Origin: Fimenecus sp052169395
Lineage (GTDB): Bacteria > Bacillota > Clostridia > Oscillospirales > Acutalibacteraceae
DNA length: 64,000 bases
NCBI GenBank assembly: GCA_052169395.1
Contig: JBQNCN010000001.1
Coordinates: 372,001 to 436,000, forward strand
Direction: 5' to 3'
Numbering within the stretch: position 1 is the first letter of the stretch; each line of letters opens with the position of its first letter. The position numbers and the translations under genes were made by a program. The notes under the pieces were generated by a model. The model saw only the letters and a list, made by a program, of their open reading frames with translations, had not been told where the DNA came from and ran no database searches. Shown here piece after piece: positions 50,732-60,314 of the stretch.

Positions 50732-51638
50732 AAAATTGTACGAAGAATTAAAACAATACGCTTTATTGAACAAGCTTAAATTTAAAGAAAATTTTCCACT
50801 CAAAACAATCACCTCTTTTAAAACCGGAGGGAATATTCCTTTTATTTATTTTCCGAAAGACGAAAATTCTCTTTCGGATTTTTTAAGATTCCTACAAAAT
50901 AAAGATATCCCTCTTTATATATTCGGCAATTGCTCAAACATTTTAATTTCCGATAAAGGACTTTTTGGAGTTGCAATAAAAATAGCTTCTGATTTTTCAG
51001 ATATCAAATATTTAGGAAACGGTATTATCTTTTGTCAAAGTGGAATATCAATGAAAAAGCTTTGCCTTTTCGCACTTGAACACGGTCTTTCAGGACTTGA
51101 ATTTGCCTATGGAATTCCCGGAACTGCGGGTGGTGCAGCGTTTATGAATGCAGGTGCTTACGGTGGTGAAATAAAGGATGTTTTATATAAATGTACTCAC
51201 CTTAAAAGAACCGGTGAAAAAGGTTCTTTTGAAAACGATGAGCTTAAGCTTTCTTACAGGCACAGTATATATTCAGAAAATAATTATATAATAACCGGAC
51301 TTTACTTAAAGCTTACGCCTTGCTCAAAAGAGCAAATAAAATCCAAAATGGATGAAAATTTAAAAAAAAGAAAAGATAAACAACCTCTTGAATATCCGTC
51401 TGCAGGCTCAATATTTAAAAGACCTACAGGATACTTTGCCGGAACTGCTATTGAAGAATGCGGTTTAAAAGGTTTTAAAATAGGCGGAGCGGAAGTATCA
51501 AAAAAACACGCCGGTTTTATAATTAACAAAGATAACGCAACTACAGAAGATATAAAGCAGCTTATAGAATATATTCAAAAAACAGTTTTAGAAAAAAAAG
51601 GAATCGCACTTACTCCAGAGGTTCGCTATTATGAATAA
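50712..51638 (+). CDS. murB: UDP-N-acetylenolpyruvoylglucosamine reductase
   Basis: This FAD enzyme of about 305 residues completes UDP-MurNAc for peptidoglycan. It shows FKTGGNIPFIYFP, FAYGIPGTAGGAAFMNAGAYGGE (FAD binding), SYRHSIYS and YPSAGSIFKRP with the catalytic Ser region. The start is uncertain: GTG 50712 (overlapping glk) or nearby TTG codons at 50724 and 50736. It overlaps rapZ by eight bases. Confidence 0.93.
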   Translation: MQHYLDKKLYEELKQYALLNKLKFKENFPLKTITSFKTGGNIPFIYFPKDENSLSDFLRFLQNKDIPLYIFGNCSNILISDKGLFGVAIKIASDFSDIKYLGNGIIFCQSGISMKKLCLFALEHGLSGLEFAYGIPGTAGGAAFMNAGAYGGEIKDVLYKCTHLKRTGEKGSFENDELKLSYRHSIYSENNYIITGLYLKLTPCSKEQIKSKMDENLKKRKDKQPLEYPSAGSIFKRPTGYFAGTAIEECGLKGFKIGGAEVSKKHAGFIINKDNATTEDIKQLIEYIQKTVLEKKGIALTPEVRYYE

Positions 51639-52509
51639 TTATGATAAACAGGAGTTTTTAATAGTAACAGGTCTTTCAGGTGCCGGAAAATCAAAAGCCG
51701 TAAATGCACTTGAGGATATAGGGTTTTTTTGTGTGGATAATCTTCCTCCACAACTGCTTTTTACATTTACAAAACTAATTATGGATTCAAAAGAAAAGCG
51801 TGGTAAAATTGCAGTAGTTCTTGATATAAGACTTGGAAGTTCTTTTAAAGATGTAATAGGCGTTATTGAAAATTTAAAACACGAATATATAAACTACCAA
51901 ATACTATTCATTGATGCCGATACGGAAATTTTGGAAAGACGCTTTCAAGAAACAAGACGAAAACATCCTCTTGCAGAAAGTTTCAACACATCAAATATCA
52001 CCGCTGCTATTGAAGCAGAGCGCAAAATAATGCTCCCGCTTCGTGAAAAGGCAGACTTTGTAATTGACACTTCAAATGTAATGAGTTCTCAATTCAAAGA
52101 AAGAATTATAAATTTATTCATGAATAATGTGGAATCTTCATTAAAAATTTATGCTACATCATTTGGATTTAAATATGGTATTCCTAATGAATCAGATCTC
52201 GTTTTTGATGTTCGTTGCTTACCAAATCCTTTTTATATTCCTGAATTAAAACATCAAACAGGGCTTGATAAAGGGGTTAAGGATTTTGTGATGAACTTTT
52301 CACAGGCAATAGAACTAAAAAATAAACTTTTTGATTTAATAGATTTTTTAATTCCACTTTATATTACAGAAGGTAAATCACAACTCACAATCTCAATTGG
52401 CTGTACAGGAGGCAGACATAGATCTGTGCTTTTTTCGGAGCTAATAAATAAACATCTTATAGAAAACGGTCATACTTGTTCAGTATTTCATAGGGATATT
52501 AGAAAATAA
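51631..52509 (+). CDS. rapZ: RapZ/YvcJ-type nucleotide-binding protein
   Basis: This 292-residue P-loop protein has VTGLSGAGKSKAVNALEDIGFFCVDNLPP at the N-terminus and SIGCTGGRHRSVLFSEL at the C-terminus. In E. coli RapZ controls amino-sugar synthesis through small RNAs; in Bacillus YvcJ has a role in GTPase activity and competence. It is coupled to murB upstream and overlaps whiA by one base. Confidence 0.95.
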   Translation: MNNYDKQEFLIVTGLSGAGKSKAVNALEDIGFFCVDNLPPQLLFTFTKLIMDSKEKRGKIAVVLDIRLGSSFKDVIGVIENLKHEYINYQILFIDADTEILERRFQETRRKHPLAESFNTSNITAAIEAERKIMLPLREKADFVIDTSNVMSSQFKERIINLFMNNVESSLKIYATSFGFKYGIPNESDLVFDVRCLPNPFYIPELKHQTGLDKGVKDFVMNFSQAIELKNKLFDLIDFLIPLYITEGKSQLTISIGCTGGRHRSVLFSELINKHLIENGHTCSVFHRDIRK

Positions 52510-53399
52510 TGTCTTTTTCTACTGAAGTAAAAGATGCACTAATCGCTGTAAAAACACCATCCCCTTCAAAGCTTCTTTCTGAAACTTTGGGGTTTTTACT
52601 TTTTGCAAATTATTTTTCAAGTAAAGAAATGAGTTTTTCCACTGAAAATAAAAATGCAGCGGATTATTATAAATACTTAATTTTCAGAATAAGCGGATAC
52701 AATCCATCCATAAAAAATACAAAAAACGGACTTTATACTGTTACAGTTGAAAGTGAACAAGCACGAAAAAATATTTTAAAAGCCTATTATTATAACGGAA
52801 ATGAAACTGCACGGCGAATAACTAAAGAAAATATTTTTAAAGATACAGAAAAAGATTTTTTACGCGGAGTATTTTTAGCTTGCGGTAATATGACTGATCC
52901 TTATAAAAACTATCATTTAGAGCTTTCCGTTTTAGGAACACCACTTGCAAAAGATTTATTAAATTTTATAAATGATTTAAACGCAGGATTTTTTCCTAAA
53001 ATCATAAAAAGAAACGGAAAAAACATTTTATATTTATCCGATTCAGAAAGCATAACAAATTTTTTGACTTATATAGGCGCACAAAACGCTTCCGTTAAAA
53101 TTTTTCAAATCGGTATTTTAAAAACAATAAAGAATGATACAAATAGACGAACAAATTTTGAGCATGCAAACATCAAAAGAATGGCTAAAGCTGTTTCACT
53201 TGATATAAGTATTATCCGCAAACTAAAAAGCGAGAACCGTTTTGAAATTTTACCTGAAGATGTTAAAAAAATCGGAAATCTTAGACTAAAAAATCCTGAT
53301 TTATCTCTTACTGAACTCGGAGAATGCTTTTCTCCACCTATTTCCCGTTCAAAAATAAACTATGCCTTACGCAAAATAAGAGAATTTTCAAACAAATGA
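52509..53399 (+). CDS. whiA: WhiA-type regulator
   Basis: This 296-residue protein has an N-terminal LAGLIDADG-like domain (FLRGVFLACGNMTDPYKNYHLEL) and a C-terminal helix-turn-helix (LKNPDLSLTELGECFSPPISRSKINYALRKI). WhiA binds DNA and affects cell division in Gram-positives. It directly follows rapZ; yvcK, which usually lies between them, is absent. Its stop overlaps the ogt start by four bases. Confidence 0.94.
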   Translation: MSFSTEVKDALIAVKTPSPSKLLSETLGFLLFANYFSSKEMSFSTENKNAADYYKYLIFRISGYNPSIKNTKNGLYTVTVESEQARKNILKAYYYNGNETARRITKENIFKDTEKDFLRGVFLACGNMTDPYKNYHLELSVLGTPLAKDLLNFINDLNAGFFPKIIKRNGKNILYLSDSESITNFLTYIGAQNASVKIFQIGILKTIKNDTNRRTNFEHANIKRMAKAVSLDISIIRKLKSENRFEILPEDVKKIGNLRLKNPDLSLTELGECFSPPISRSKINYALRKIREFSNK

Positions 53400-53695
53400 A
53401 TAAATTTGAAAAAATTTACAATATTGTAAAACAAATTCCCAAGGGACGCGTAAGTACATATGGAACTATTGCAACACTATGCGGAAATCCAAAAATGTCA
53501 AGGGTTGTCGGTTATGCACTTCACGCAAACCCTGATGAAAACTCTATACCTTGCTTCAGAGTTGTAAATCGTTTTGGAGAATGTTCCGCTTCTTTCGCTT
53601 TCGGCGGAAAAGAAATACAGGAACAAAAACTTAAGCAGGACGGTATTGAAATAGAAAACGGAAAAATTGACTTAAAAAAATATCTTTGGCCTTAG
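53396..53695 (+). CDS. ogt: Short MGMT-family protein (methyltransferase or alkyltransferase-like)
   Basis: This 99-residue protein consists only of the DNA-binding/active-site domain of O6-alkylguanine-DNA alkyltransferases. It has IPKGRVSTYGTIA and VVGYALHANP. The active-site motif reads PCFRVV; the classic form is PCHRVV, while ATL proteins usually have Trp for Cys. Cys is therefore kept but the following His is Phe, so direct repair activity is uncertain. It starts at ATG 53396 inside the whiA stop (ATGA). Confidence 0.8.
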   Translation: MNKFEKIYNIVKQIPKGRVSTYGTIATLCGNPKMSRVVGYALHANPDENSIPCFRVVNRFGECSASFAFGGKEIQEQKLKQDGIEIENGKIDLKKYLWP

Positions 53696-53696
53696 T

Positions 53697-53725
53697 TTGA
53701 CAAACTATTTTTTTTTAGGTATAAT
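53697..53725 (+). promoter_or_regulatory. tRNA-Pro promoter
   Basis: A perfect consensus: TTGACA (53697-53702), 17 bases, TATAAT (53720-53725). The -35 begins two bases after the ogt stop. Confidence 0.9.
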
Positions 53726-53738
53726 TCTATCAACATAT

Positions 53739-53814
53739 CGGGGTGTAGCGCAGTTGGTAGCGCGCTTGCTTTGGGAGCAAGATGCCGCTGGTTCGAGTCC
53801 AGTCACTCCGACCA
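53739..53814 (+). tRNA. tRNA-Pro (TGG)
   Basis: A complete 76-nt cloverleaf including encoded CCA. The acceptor stem CGGGGTG pairs with CACTCCG (one G-U). The anticodon loop TTTGGGA carries TGG. GGTTCGAGTCC forms the T arm. Confidence 0.97.
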
Positions 53815-53847
53815 AAAAGGAAGTAGGATATCTCCTACTTCCTTTTT
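53815..53847 (+). terminator. tRNA-Pro terminator
   Basis: A long perfect stem of AAAAGGAAGTAGGA and its complement with a TATC loop, ending in T residues, lies one base after the tRNA. The rest of the gap to 54015 is AT-rich, with distant AAACAAGTT and AACTTGTTT copies near its ends but no gene. Confidence 0.93.
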
Positions 53848-54015
53848 TAACAAGTATTTTATCAATCTATTTTAGTAAAAAGCAATTCTCCTTTACCGTC
53901 CGAAATTTTTACATTTCATTGTTTTACTCCTTAAACAAGTTCTATTCTTATATATATATAATCAAGGGGTCTTTAATATTTTTTCACTTTTTAAATTTAC
54001 TTTAAATAAACTTGT

Positions 54016-54570
54016 TTAATAATCCTTATGTTTTAATAAATTATTTTTTATAAAGTCAAAGGTTTTTTCTTCGCCATTTTCCTTAAGCATAACCAAAAGA
54101 GACTCCAAAAGTTTTGATGTTTCCTTATGAATAATCCTACGGTGCTTTGCCTTTAAAAAATATTCCAAAGGTGCAGCATCAGTATAATTTTCTTTCATAT
54201 AAACCTTTGATGCTGCCACTCTATCACAAAACATTTCAATCACATATATAAGAGGCATTTTAATAGGCTCATTATTTTTTGTATATGGATTATAGTCCAT
54301 CCAATACTCAAAATGATGTTTGTTTCGTCCCTTATGATGCATCCATGCATTTGAATAGCCTTTATCACATCGTTCATTTTCATTCGGACTGTGATCTCCG
54401 GCATAATATTTAACACCATTTAAAAATTCTTCCGGAGAAAACTTTGATAAATCATGGAGAAGTCCTCGTTTTATAATTCCGGCACGAATGCAGTTTTTTA
54501 AGACCTGTTTTTTATGATTTAAAATTGTTTTTCCATGCCCCTTAAGCCTATATAAAAAATCATTTTGCAT
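54016..54570 (-). CDS. DUF5662 family protein
   Basis: This 184-residue protein has GLLHDLSKFSPEEFLNGVKYY, then AWMHHKGRNKHHFEYW and CDRVAASKVY. The HD-like pair (LHDLSK) and several His in a small helical protein suggest a metal-dependent phosphohydrolase-like fold, but the family is uncharacterised. It overlaps the DMT transporter gene by 11 bases. Confidence 0.78.
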   Translation of the reverse strand: MQNDFLYRLKGHGKTILNHKKQVLKNCIRAGIIKRGLLHDLSKFSPEEFLNGVKYYAGDHSPNENERCDKGYSNAWMHHKGRNKHHFEYWMDYNPYTKNNEPIKMPLIYVIEMFCDRVAASKVYMKENYTDAAPLEYFLKAKHRRIIHKETSKLLESLLVMLKENGEEKTFDFIKNNLLKHKDY

Positions 54571-55462
54571 TCTGCACCTTCAACTTTAATTTTTCTTTAT
54601 TTTTAAACTCCTTTTTATTTATTACAAACATAATTATAGCTGCAGCAATTATAATAATATATCCTATTATAGAATATTTGTCCGCAACTTGACCAAATAC
54701 AAAAAAGCCCATCATACTTGCAAATATAATTTGAGAATAATCAAAAATCGAAATATCTCTCGCAGGCGCTAAAAGATATGCACCTGTGATTGCAAATTGT
54801 CCCGTTGCCGCACAAATCCCTGTTAAAATCAGATATATCCATTGACTTTTTGTCATAGGTACATAAGCTAAAAGCATAAACGGAAAAAGTACAATCGATG
54901 AAAAAACAGAAAAAAATAACACAATAAGCTCACTTGGCACATTATCTCTACCAAGTCTATGCACAAATGTATAAGCAACACCTGCACCTATTCCTCCTAA
55001 AAAGCCTATAAAATATGAAGTTATATCAGGGTTATTGAAAGTTGGCTTTATTACAAAAACTGCACCTATAAAAGCAATTCCTACAAGTAATGCTTTTTTA
55101 AAACTTAATTTTTCCTTTAATATAAAATAACTTGAAATAATGGCAAAAAATGGAGACATCTTATTCAGTATTGCCGCATCTGAAATAGCTATTTTATCAA
55201 CTGCGTAAAAATTACAAATTATACCAATTAAACCCGATATAGAACGTAAAGTCATAAAAATCCAGTCTTTTTTATCAAGTTTTTTAATTACAGGTTTTTT
55301 TACGGCAATTGGAACCACAGCCACAAACATTGCTATAAAATTTCTAAAAAATGCCTTCTGAACAGTAGGCAATTCACCCGACTTATGTGTAAATACCGCC
55401 ATAAGAGAAAAGAAAAATGCCGAAATCATTATTAAAATTATTGCTCTGCCTGTTTTTTTCAT
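54560..55462 (-). CDS. EamA-family (DMT) transporter
   Basis: This membrane protein of about 300 residues has ten helices in two EamA repeats (for example SAFFFSLMAVFTHKSG and FIGFLGGIGAGVAYTFVHRLG). It resembles RhaT/RarD-type exporters of metabolites; the substrate cannot be told. Three starts are possible: TTG 55495, ATG 55480 and ATG 55462. I chose 55462 because it directly follows the upstream stop (TAGTATG), which suggests coupled translation. Confidence 0.88.
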   Translation of the reverse strand: MKKTGRAIILIMISAFFFSLMAVFTHKSGELPTVQKAFFRNFIAMFVAVVPIAVKKPVIKKLDKKDWIFMTLRSISGLIGIICNFYAVDKIAISDAAILNKMSPFFAIISSYFILKEKLSFKKALLVGIAFIGAVFVIKPTFNNPDITSYFIGFLGGIGAGVAYTFVHRLGRDNVPSELIVLFFSVFSSIVLFPFMLLAYVPMTKSQWIYLILTGICAATGQFAITGAYLLAPARDISIFDYSQIIFASMMGFFVFGQVADKYSIIGYIIIIAAAIIMFVINKKEFKNKEKLKLKVQNAK

Positions 55463-55463
55463 A

Positions 55464-56096
55464 CTATCTATTGTCTTCATTAAATCTATAATCAATAAAA
55501 TCCGAATAAATTATTTTCGGTTCTCTATCCTCAACAATAACTTTTGTAATTGAACAATTCGGCGGTATCTGTCCTTGCCAAAAATCATTATTATTTTTAT
55601 ATACAGAATTTAAAATCGCTCTCAATAAGCAACCATGAGTTGAAATAAGAATTGTTTTCCCTATATTATTTTCGTTATTAATCAAATCATTCAAAAATGC
55701 AGTTCCTCTTTTCACAACATCTGATATACCTTCTCCGCCGTTAAGACCTTTATAAGCATATGCATTTTTATGAAATATATTGAAACGTTTTTTTATATAA
55801 GGTGAAACTTCATCGCCTATAACACATTTTTGCTCTAAATCTCCAAAACTTATTTCTTTAATGCGTTCATCTATAATTATGGGAATATTTCTATCATCTA
55901 TAATTATTTCAGCCGTTTTTAAAGCGCGCTTCAAAGGACTTGAAACACAAAAATCAAAAGGAATTTCCTTTAAAAACTCCTTTGCCAAAGATGCATCTTT
56001 TATTCCATTTTCATTAAGCGGTATATCTGAAATTCCCTGAAGAAGTCCCTTTTCGTTCCAATCAGTTTTTCCGTGTCTTATAAAATATAATTTCAT
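55464..56096 (-). CDS. Histidine phosphatase family protein
   Basis: This 210-residue enzyme has MKLYFIRHGKTDWNEKGLLQG with the RHG phosphohistidine motif, CVSSPLKRALKTAEII and STHGCLLRAILN with the second catalytic His. It belongs to the phosphoglycerate mutase-like group; possible substrates include nucleotide-loop or sugar phosphates. The promoter begins transcription near 56108, so the ATG at 56108 is too close and 56096 is preferred. Confidence 0.87.
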   Translation of the reverse strand: MKLYFIRHGKTDWNEKGLLQGISDIPLNENGIKDASLAKEFLKEIPFDFCVSSPLKRALKTAEIIIDDRNIPIIIDERIKEISFGDLEQKCVIGDEVSPYIKKRFNIFHKNAYAYKGLNGGEGISDVVKRGTAFLNDLINNENNIGKTILISTHGCLLRAILNSVYKNNNDFWQGQIPPNCSITKVIVEDREPKIIYSDFIDYRFNEDNR

Positions 56097-56114
56097 CAAC
56101 TTATCCATGTCAGT

Positions 56115-56142
56115 ATTATAGAACAATCTTTTTAAAATTCAA
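56115..56142 (-). promoter_or_regulatory. Histidine phosphatase promoter
   Basis: On the minus strand TTGAAT, a 16-bp spacer and TATAAT (56120-56115) lie just before the start at 56096. Confidence 0.65.
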
Positions 56143-56159
56143 CTTTTTTAATAAGTATT

Positions 56160-56187
56160 TTGAAAGATTTTCCATTTCTGATATAAT
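56160..56187 (+). promoter_or_regulatory. thrH promoter
   Basis: TTGAAA (56160-56165), a 16-bp spacer and TATAAT (56182-56187) precede the TTGGAGG ribosome binding site of thrH. Confidence 0.65.
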
Positions 56188-56215
56188 TACTGCATTATGA
56201 CCTTGGAGGATTTAT

Positions 56216-56815
56216 ATGAAAATCGTTTGTCTTGATATGGAAGGGCCACTTGTGCCTGAAATCTGGATTGAATTTTCAAAGGTTTCTGGAATAACTGAAC
56301 TGAAAAAAACGACAAGAGACGAGCCTGACTACAACAAACTTATGGAATGGAGAATTGAAACACTAAATTCCAATGGCTTTAAGCTTAAAGAAATACAAGA
56401 TTGCATTGCACAGATTGAACCTTTGGAAAAAGCAAGGGAATTTTTAGATGAGCTCCGCACACTTACTCAGGTTATAGTACTTTCCGATACCTTCACTCAA
56501 TTTGCCGGTCCATTAATCAAAAAGCTCGGATATCCTACACTTTTCTGCAATGAACTTGAAGTTGCAGAAGACGGCAAAATATTACGCCATAAAATGAGAA
56601 AAGACGGATCAAAGTTACAAACCGTAAAAGCACTTCAAGGAATAGGATTTGAAACTATAGCTGCCGGAGACTCATATAACGATTTGGAAATGATAAGAGC
56701 TTCAAGTGCAGGTTTTCTGTTCCGCTCAACAGAACAAATAAAAAATGACAACCCCGATTTAAAAGCCTTTGACAAATATAGTGATTTATTAAATGCAATA
56801 AAAGAAAATTTATAA
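56216..56815 (+). CDS. thrH: ThrH-type phosphoserine phosphatase / homoserine phosphotransferase
   Basis: This 199-residue HAD enzyme begins MKIVCLDMEGPLVPEIWIEFSK, with the DxE form of HAD motif I that marks ThrH. It then has VIVLSDTFTQFA (motif II Ser/Thr region) and AAGDSYNDLEMI (motif IV Asp pair). Pseudomonas ThrH removes phosphate from phosphoserine and can move it to homoserine. Here it may close the serine pathway. It is a single gene with a terminator. Confidence 0.88.
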   Translation: MKIVCLDMEGPLVPEIWIEFSKVSGITELKKTTRDEPDYNKLMEWRIETLNSNGFKLKEIQDCIAQIEPLEKAREFLDELRTLTQVIVLSDTFTQFAGPLIKKLGYPTLFCNELEVAEDGKILRHKMRKDGSKLQTVKALQGIGFETIAAGDSYNDLEMIRASSAGFLFRSTEQIKNDNPDLKAFDKYSDLLNAIKENL

Positions 56816-56822
56816 TTCAATT

Positions 56823-56845
56823 AATAGTCGTTAAACACGACTATT
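56823..56845 (+). terminator. thrH terminator
   Basis: AATAGTCGT (56823-56831) and its complement (56837-56845) form a 9-bp stem with a five-base loop and a T tail. Confidence 0.88.
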
Positions 56846-56926
56846 TTTTATATAAAAATACTAAAATTTCATTTGATAATTTGTTAATAAAAATTCAAAA
56901 AACACAATAATATTTCACTTTTTTTC

Positions 56927-56955
56927 TTGTCTTTAATAATCCTTTTTGTTAAAAT
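56927..56955 (+). promoter_or_regulatory. GH3 glucosidase promoter
   Basis: TTGTCT (56927-56932), a 17-bp spacer and TAAAAT (56950-56955) lie about 38 bases before the start. Confidence 0.55.
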
Positions 56956-56992
56956 AATTAAAGCATATATATTTTTATAGTTGGAGGAGTTT

Positions 56993-59455
56993 ATGCTACA
57001 CGAAGATATAGTAAAAAAACTGACGCTTGAAGAAAAAGCGGCAATGTGTTCCGGTCTTGATTATTGGCACACTGTCGGCGCTGAAAATTTAGGCTGTCCA
57101 TCAATAATGCTTACAGACGGTCCAAACGGCATTCGTAAGCGTTCAAAAGAAAAGACAACCAAAGAGGAGCGCACATCTTTAAAAGGCGTTCCCGCCATTT
57201 GCTATCCTACCGCTTCTGCAACTGCCGCATCTTGGAATCCTGATCTCATTGAAGAAATGGGTAAACAACTCGGCAAAGAATGTCTTAAAGAAGAAATCTC
57301 TGTTATTTTAGGTCCTGGAATAAATATGAAAAGAAGTCCTCTGGGAGGAAGAAATTTTGAGTATTTTTCAGAAGACCCATATCTATCAGGAGAAATTGCA
57401 GCAGCATTTATAAACGGTGTTCAGTCGCAAGGTGTAGGTACCTCACTTAAGCATTTCTGTGCAAATTCACAGGAAGCACGAAGAATGACGATAAATGAAG
57501 TTGTAGACGAAAGAACACTAAGGGAAATTTATCTTACCGCTTTTGAAATTGCTGTAAAAAAATCTCAACCATGGACAATAATGAATTCTTACAACCGTCT
57601 CAATGGAACCTATATGTCTGAAAACAGACGACTTTTAACCGATGTTTTAAGGACCGAATGGGGCTATGAAGGAATTGTAGTTACCGACTGGGGTGCAGAA
57701 AATGATATTGTTGAGGGTATTAAAGCAGGACAAAATCTTGAAATGCCTACATCAAACGGTCTTGGTGCTGAAAAGCTTGTAAAAGCCGTTCAGGAAGGAA
57801 GACTTGATGAAAAAGTACTGGATGAAAGTGTAGATCAAATAATTGAACTTGAAATGAAAGCCAAAAAAGTTTTAGGTCAAAAATATTCATATGACATGAA
57901 AGAGCACCACGATTTCGCAAGAAAAATTGCAGAAGAATGCATTGTTCTTTTAAAGAATGAAGAAAATATACTTCCCCTGAACAAAGAACAAAGCATTGCT
58001 GTAATAGGTGAAATGGCTGAAATTCCACGCTATCAGGGAGCAGGTTCTTCTGAAGTAAATGCAAGAATTATCGACAGCGGTCTTGCAAGCATTACCGCAA
58101 TCGCAAAAAAGGTAAGCTATGCAAAAGGTTATAAAAGCAAAAAGGCAGTTCCAAATGAAAAGCTTATTTCTGAAGCTGTTGAAATCGCAAAATCCGCCGA
58201 TGTAGCAGTAGTTTTCATCGGACTTACAGATAACTTTGAAAGTGAAGGCTTTGACAGAAACACACTTAAAATTCCGGAAAGTCATATAAAACTTTTAGAA
58301 AGAGTCTCCGCAGTAAATCAGAATGTTGTTGTTGTAATTTCAGGCGGCGCACCTATTGAAATGCCGTGGATTTCAAATTGTAAAGCTCTTGTAAACGGAT
58401 ACTTAACAGGAGAAGCCACAGGTGCAGCTATTGCCAATGTACTTTACGGTATTGTAAACCCCTCAGGAAAGCTTGCTGAAACATATCCTATTTCACTTGA
58501 AGATACTCCAACTGCAGGTGATTTTCCATCTAATTCAAGAGTTATTGCTGCACACAAAGAAAGTGTTTATATTGGATATAGATATTATGATACTGCAAAA
58601 AAGGATGTCCTATTCCCCTTCGGATTCGGTCTTTCATATACCAACTTTGAATACTCCGATATTAAGCTTTCAAAGGACAGTATAAAAGACAGTGAAACTG
58701 TAACAGTAAGTTTTAAAATTAAGAATACCGGAAAAGTTGACGGAGCAGAAATTGCCGAACTTTATGTAAAAGATGATGAAAGCACAATATTCAGACCAGA
58801 AAAAGAATTGCGTGCATTTAAAAAAGTATTCTTAAAAGCAGGTGAAGAAGCTGAAATTAAACTTGAACTTTCAAAACGTGCTTTTGCATTCTGGAATACA
58901 AACTCAAATGATTGGTATGTTGAAGGCGGTTCATTCAGTATTCTTGTAGGTGCATCTTCCAGAGATATTCGCCTTGAAGCAAAACTTAATGTAATACCTG
59001 AAAAAGAAGAACTTGTTATGGACTATAGACAAACCGCTCCCACATACTATACCGCTGATGTAAAAAATATAACAGACAAACAATTCGAAGAAATATTAGA
59101 AGAAAAACTTCCTTCAAAAGTTCGCGATAAAAGCATACCTCTTGGACTTACAAATACTATTGAAGACGGAGATGAGAGTCAAGCAGGAAAAAAACTCGAG
59201 AAGATCATACGCAATTCCCTAAAAAAATTTGCTCCTGAACAAGCTGATTTCTTTGCAGGTGTTGTACTTGGCACACCTATTAAAAACTTTATCTCAATGT
59301 CATTCGGAATTTTTGATGATAAAATGGCTGCAAATCTTCTTGATGCTCTTAACGGAAAGAAAAAATTTGGGAAAATGGCTTGGAAAATGGTAGGTGCAAT
59401 TCCCCATATAATTAAAAATATCGGAAAACTTAAATCAATTTAAAAATTTAATAAA
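56993..59455 (+). CDS. Glycoside hydrolase family 3 beta-glucosidase
   Basis: The stop is at 59441-59443, giving 816 residues. It has a GH3 TIM-barrel domain with LTDGPNG, GPGINMKRSPLGGRNFEYFSEDP, KHFCANSQE and VTDWGAEND, where Asp232 is the nucleophile. The second alpha/beta domain (AVVFIGLTDNFESEGFDR) and a fibronectin III-like domain (SFKIKNTGKVDGAEIAELYV) follow, and a C-terminal tail of about 120 residues common in clostridial GH3 enzymes. There is no signal peptide, so it likely acts inside the cell on imported beta-glucosides. I chose ATG 56993 with TTGGAGGAG upstream. Confidence 0.94.
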
Positions 59456-59482
59456 AATCTCCCTTTTTAAAGGGAGATTTTT
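59453..59482 (+). terminator. GH3 gene terminator
   Basis: A long perfect inverted repeat (AAAAATCTCCCTTT with its complement) has A and T tracts on its flanks and lies 10 bases after the stop. It can also serve the converging pflA transcript weakly. Confidence 0.88.
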
Positions 59483-59548
59483 TAATTATAAAAATAAATT
59501 ATAAAATTTTGATATTCATTAATTTATAACTACATTATTTAGCTCAAA

Positions 59549-60295
59549 CTATACTTTTTCTCCTGCACCAATAAGGTTTTCAGCCCATTTCACTTTTTCC
59601 CACGATGGACTTTCCAAATCCTTAAGCAAATAAGGAATTTTTAGCTTATCATATTTTGCAACACCCAAAGCGTGATATGGCAAAATTTCCACTTTTTTAA
59701 CGGTTTTTAAACCGTCAATAAACTGCTTTGACCTTAAAAGTTCCGATGTACTATCGGTATAACCTGGCACAAGAACATGTCTTATCCACATATCAATACC
59801 GTTATCAGATAAAAACTGTGCAAACTTTAAAATATTTCCATTCCTTTTTCCAGTTAAATCAATATGCTTTTCATCATTGATTTCTTTTAAATCAAAAAGC
59901 ACAAGATCGGTATATTTTATAAGTTCCAAAAGTTTACCATAAAATGGTTCAGAAGTTGTGTAAGGTTCCCCTGCACTATCAATACAAGTATTTATCCCTC
60001 GCTTTTTAGCCTCTTTAAAAAGCTCTGTAAGAGCATCAAGTTGAAGTAGAGGTTCTCCTCCTGAAACAGTAATGCCGCCGTCCTTACCCCAATATTCCTT
60101 ATATCTCTCCGCTTTATCGAGAATCTCATAAATCGAATACGGCGTTCCACCATTCATAGTCCATGTTTCAGGATTGTGGCAATACTTACAACGAAGTCTG
60201 CATCCTTGCAAAAAAATGACGAAACGAATCCCGGGTCCATCAACCGACCCAAAGCTTTCAAATGCATTAACATTCAGCTTTATCTGTTCCGTCAT
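59549..60295 (-). CDS. pflA: Pyruvate formate-lyase-activating enzyme
   Basis: This 248-residue radical SAM enzyme makes the glycyl radical on PflB. It starts with SFGSVDGPGIRFVIFLQGCRLRCKYCHNPETW, with the 4Fe-4S Cys32, Cys36 and Cys39, and has TVSGGEPLLQ. It lies 19 bases after pflB on the same strand. The Fe-S chemistry is oxygen-sensitive, so it supports an anaerobic host. Confidence 0.96.
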   Translation of the reverse strand: MTEQIKLNVNAFESFGSVDGPGIRFVIFLQGCRLRCKYCHNPETWTMNGGTPYSIYEILDKAERYKEYWGKDGGITVSGGEPLLQLDALTELFKEAKKRGINTCIDSAGEPYTTSEPFYGKLLELIKYTDLVLFDLKEINDEKHIDLTGKRNGNILKFAQFLSDNGIDMWIRHVLVPGYTDSTSELLRSKQFIDGLKTVKKVEILPYHALGVAKYDKLKIPYLLKDLESPSWEKVKWAENLIGAGEKV

Positions 60296-60314
60296 TTCAA
60301 TCAGTCCTTTTTAT

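Noticed and set aside
53697..54005. A 102-residue frame across tRNA-Pro and its terminator
   Set aside because: It reads through a tRNA and a terminator; its protein has no family features.
53933..54017. Inverted AAACAAGTT / AACTTGTTT pair as an element boundary
   Set aside because: The arms are short, AT-rich and far apart, with nothing element-like between them.
58980..59443. Novel C-terminal domain on the GH3 enzyme
   Set aside because: As far as I recall, similar tails are common in clostridial intracellular GH3 enzymes.
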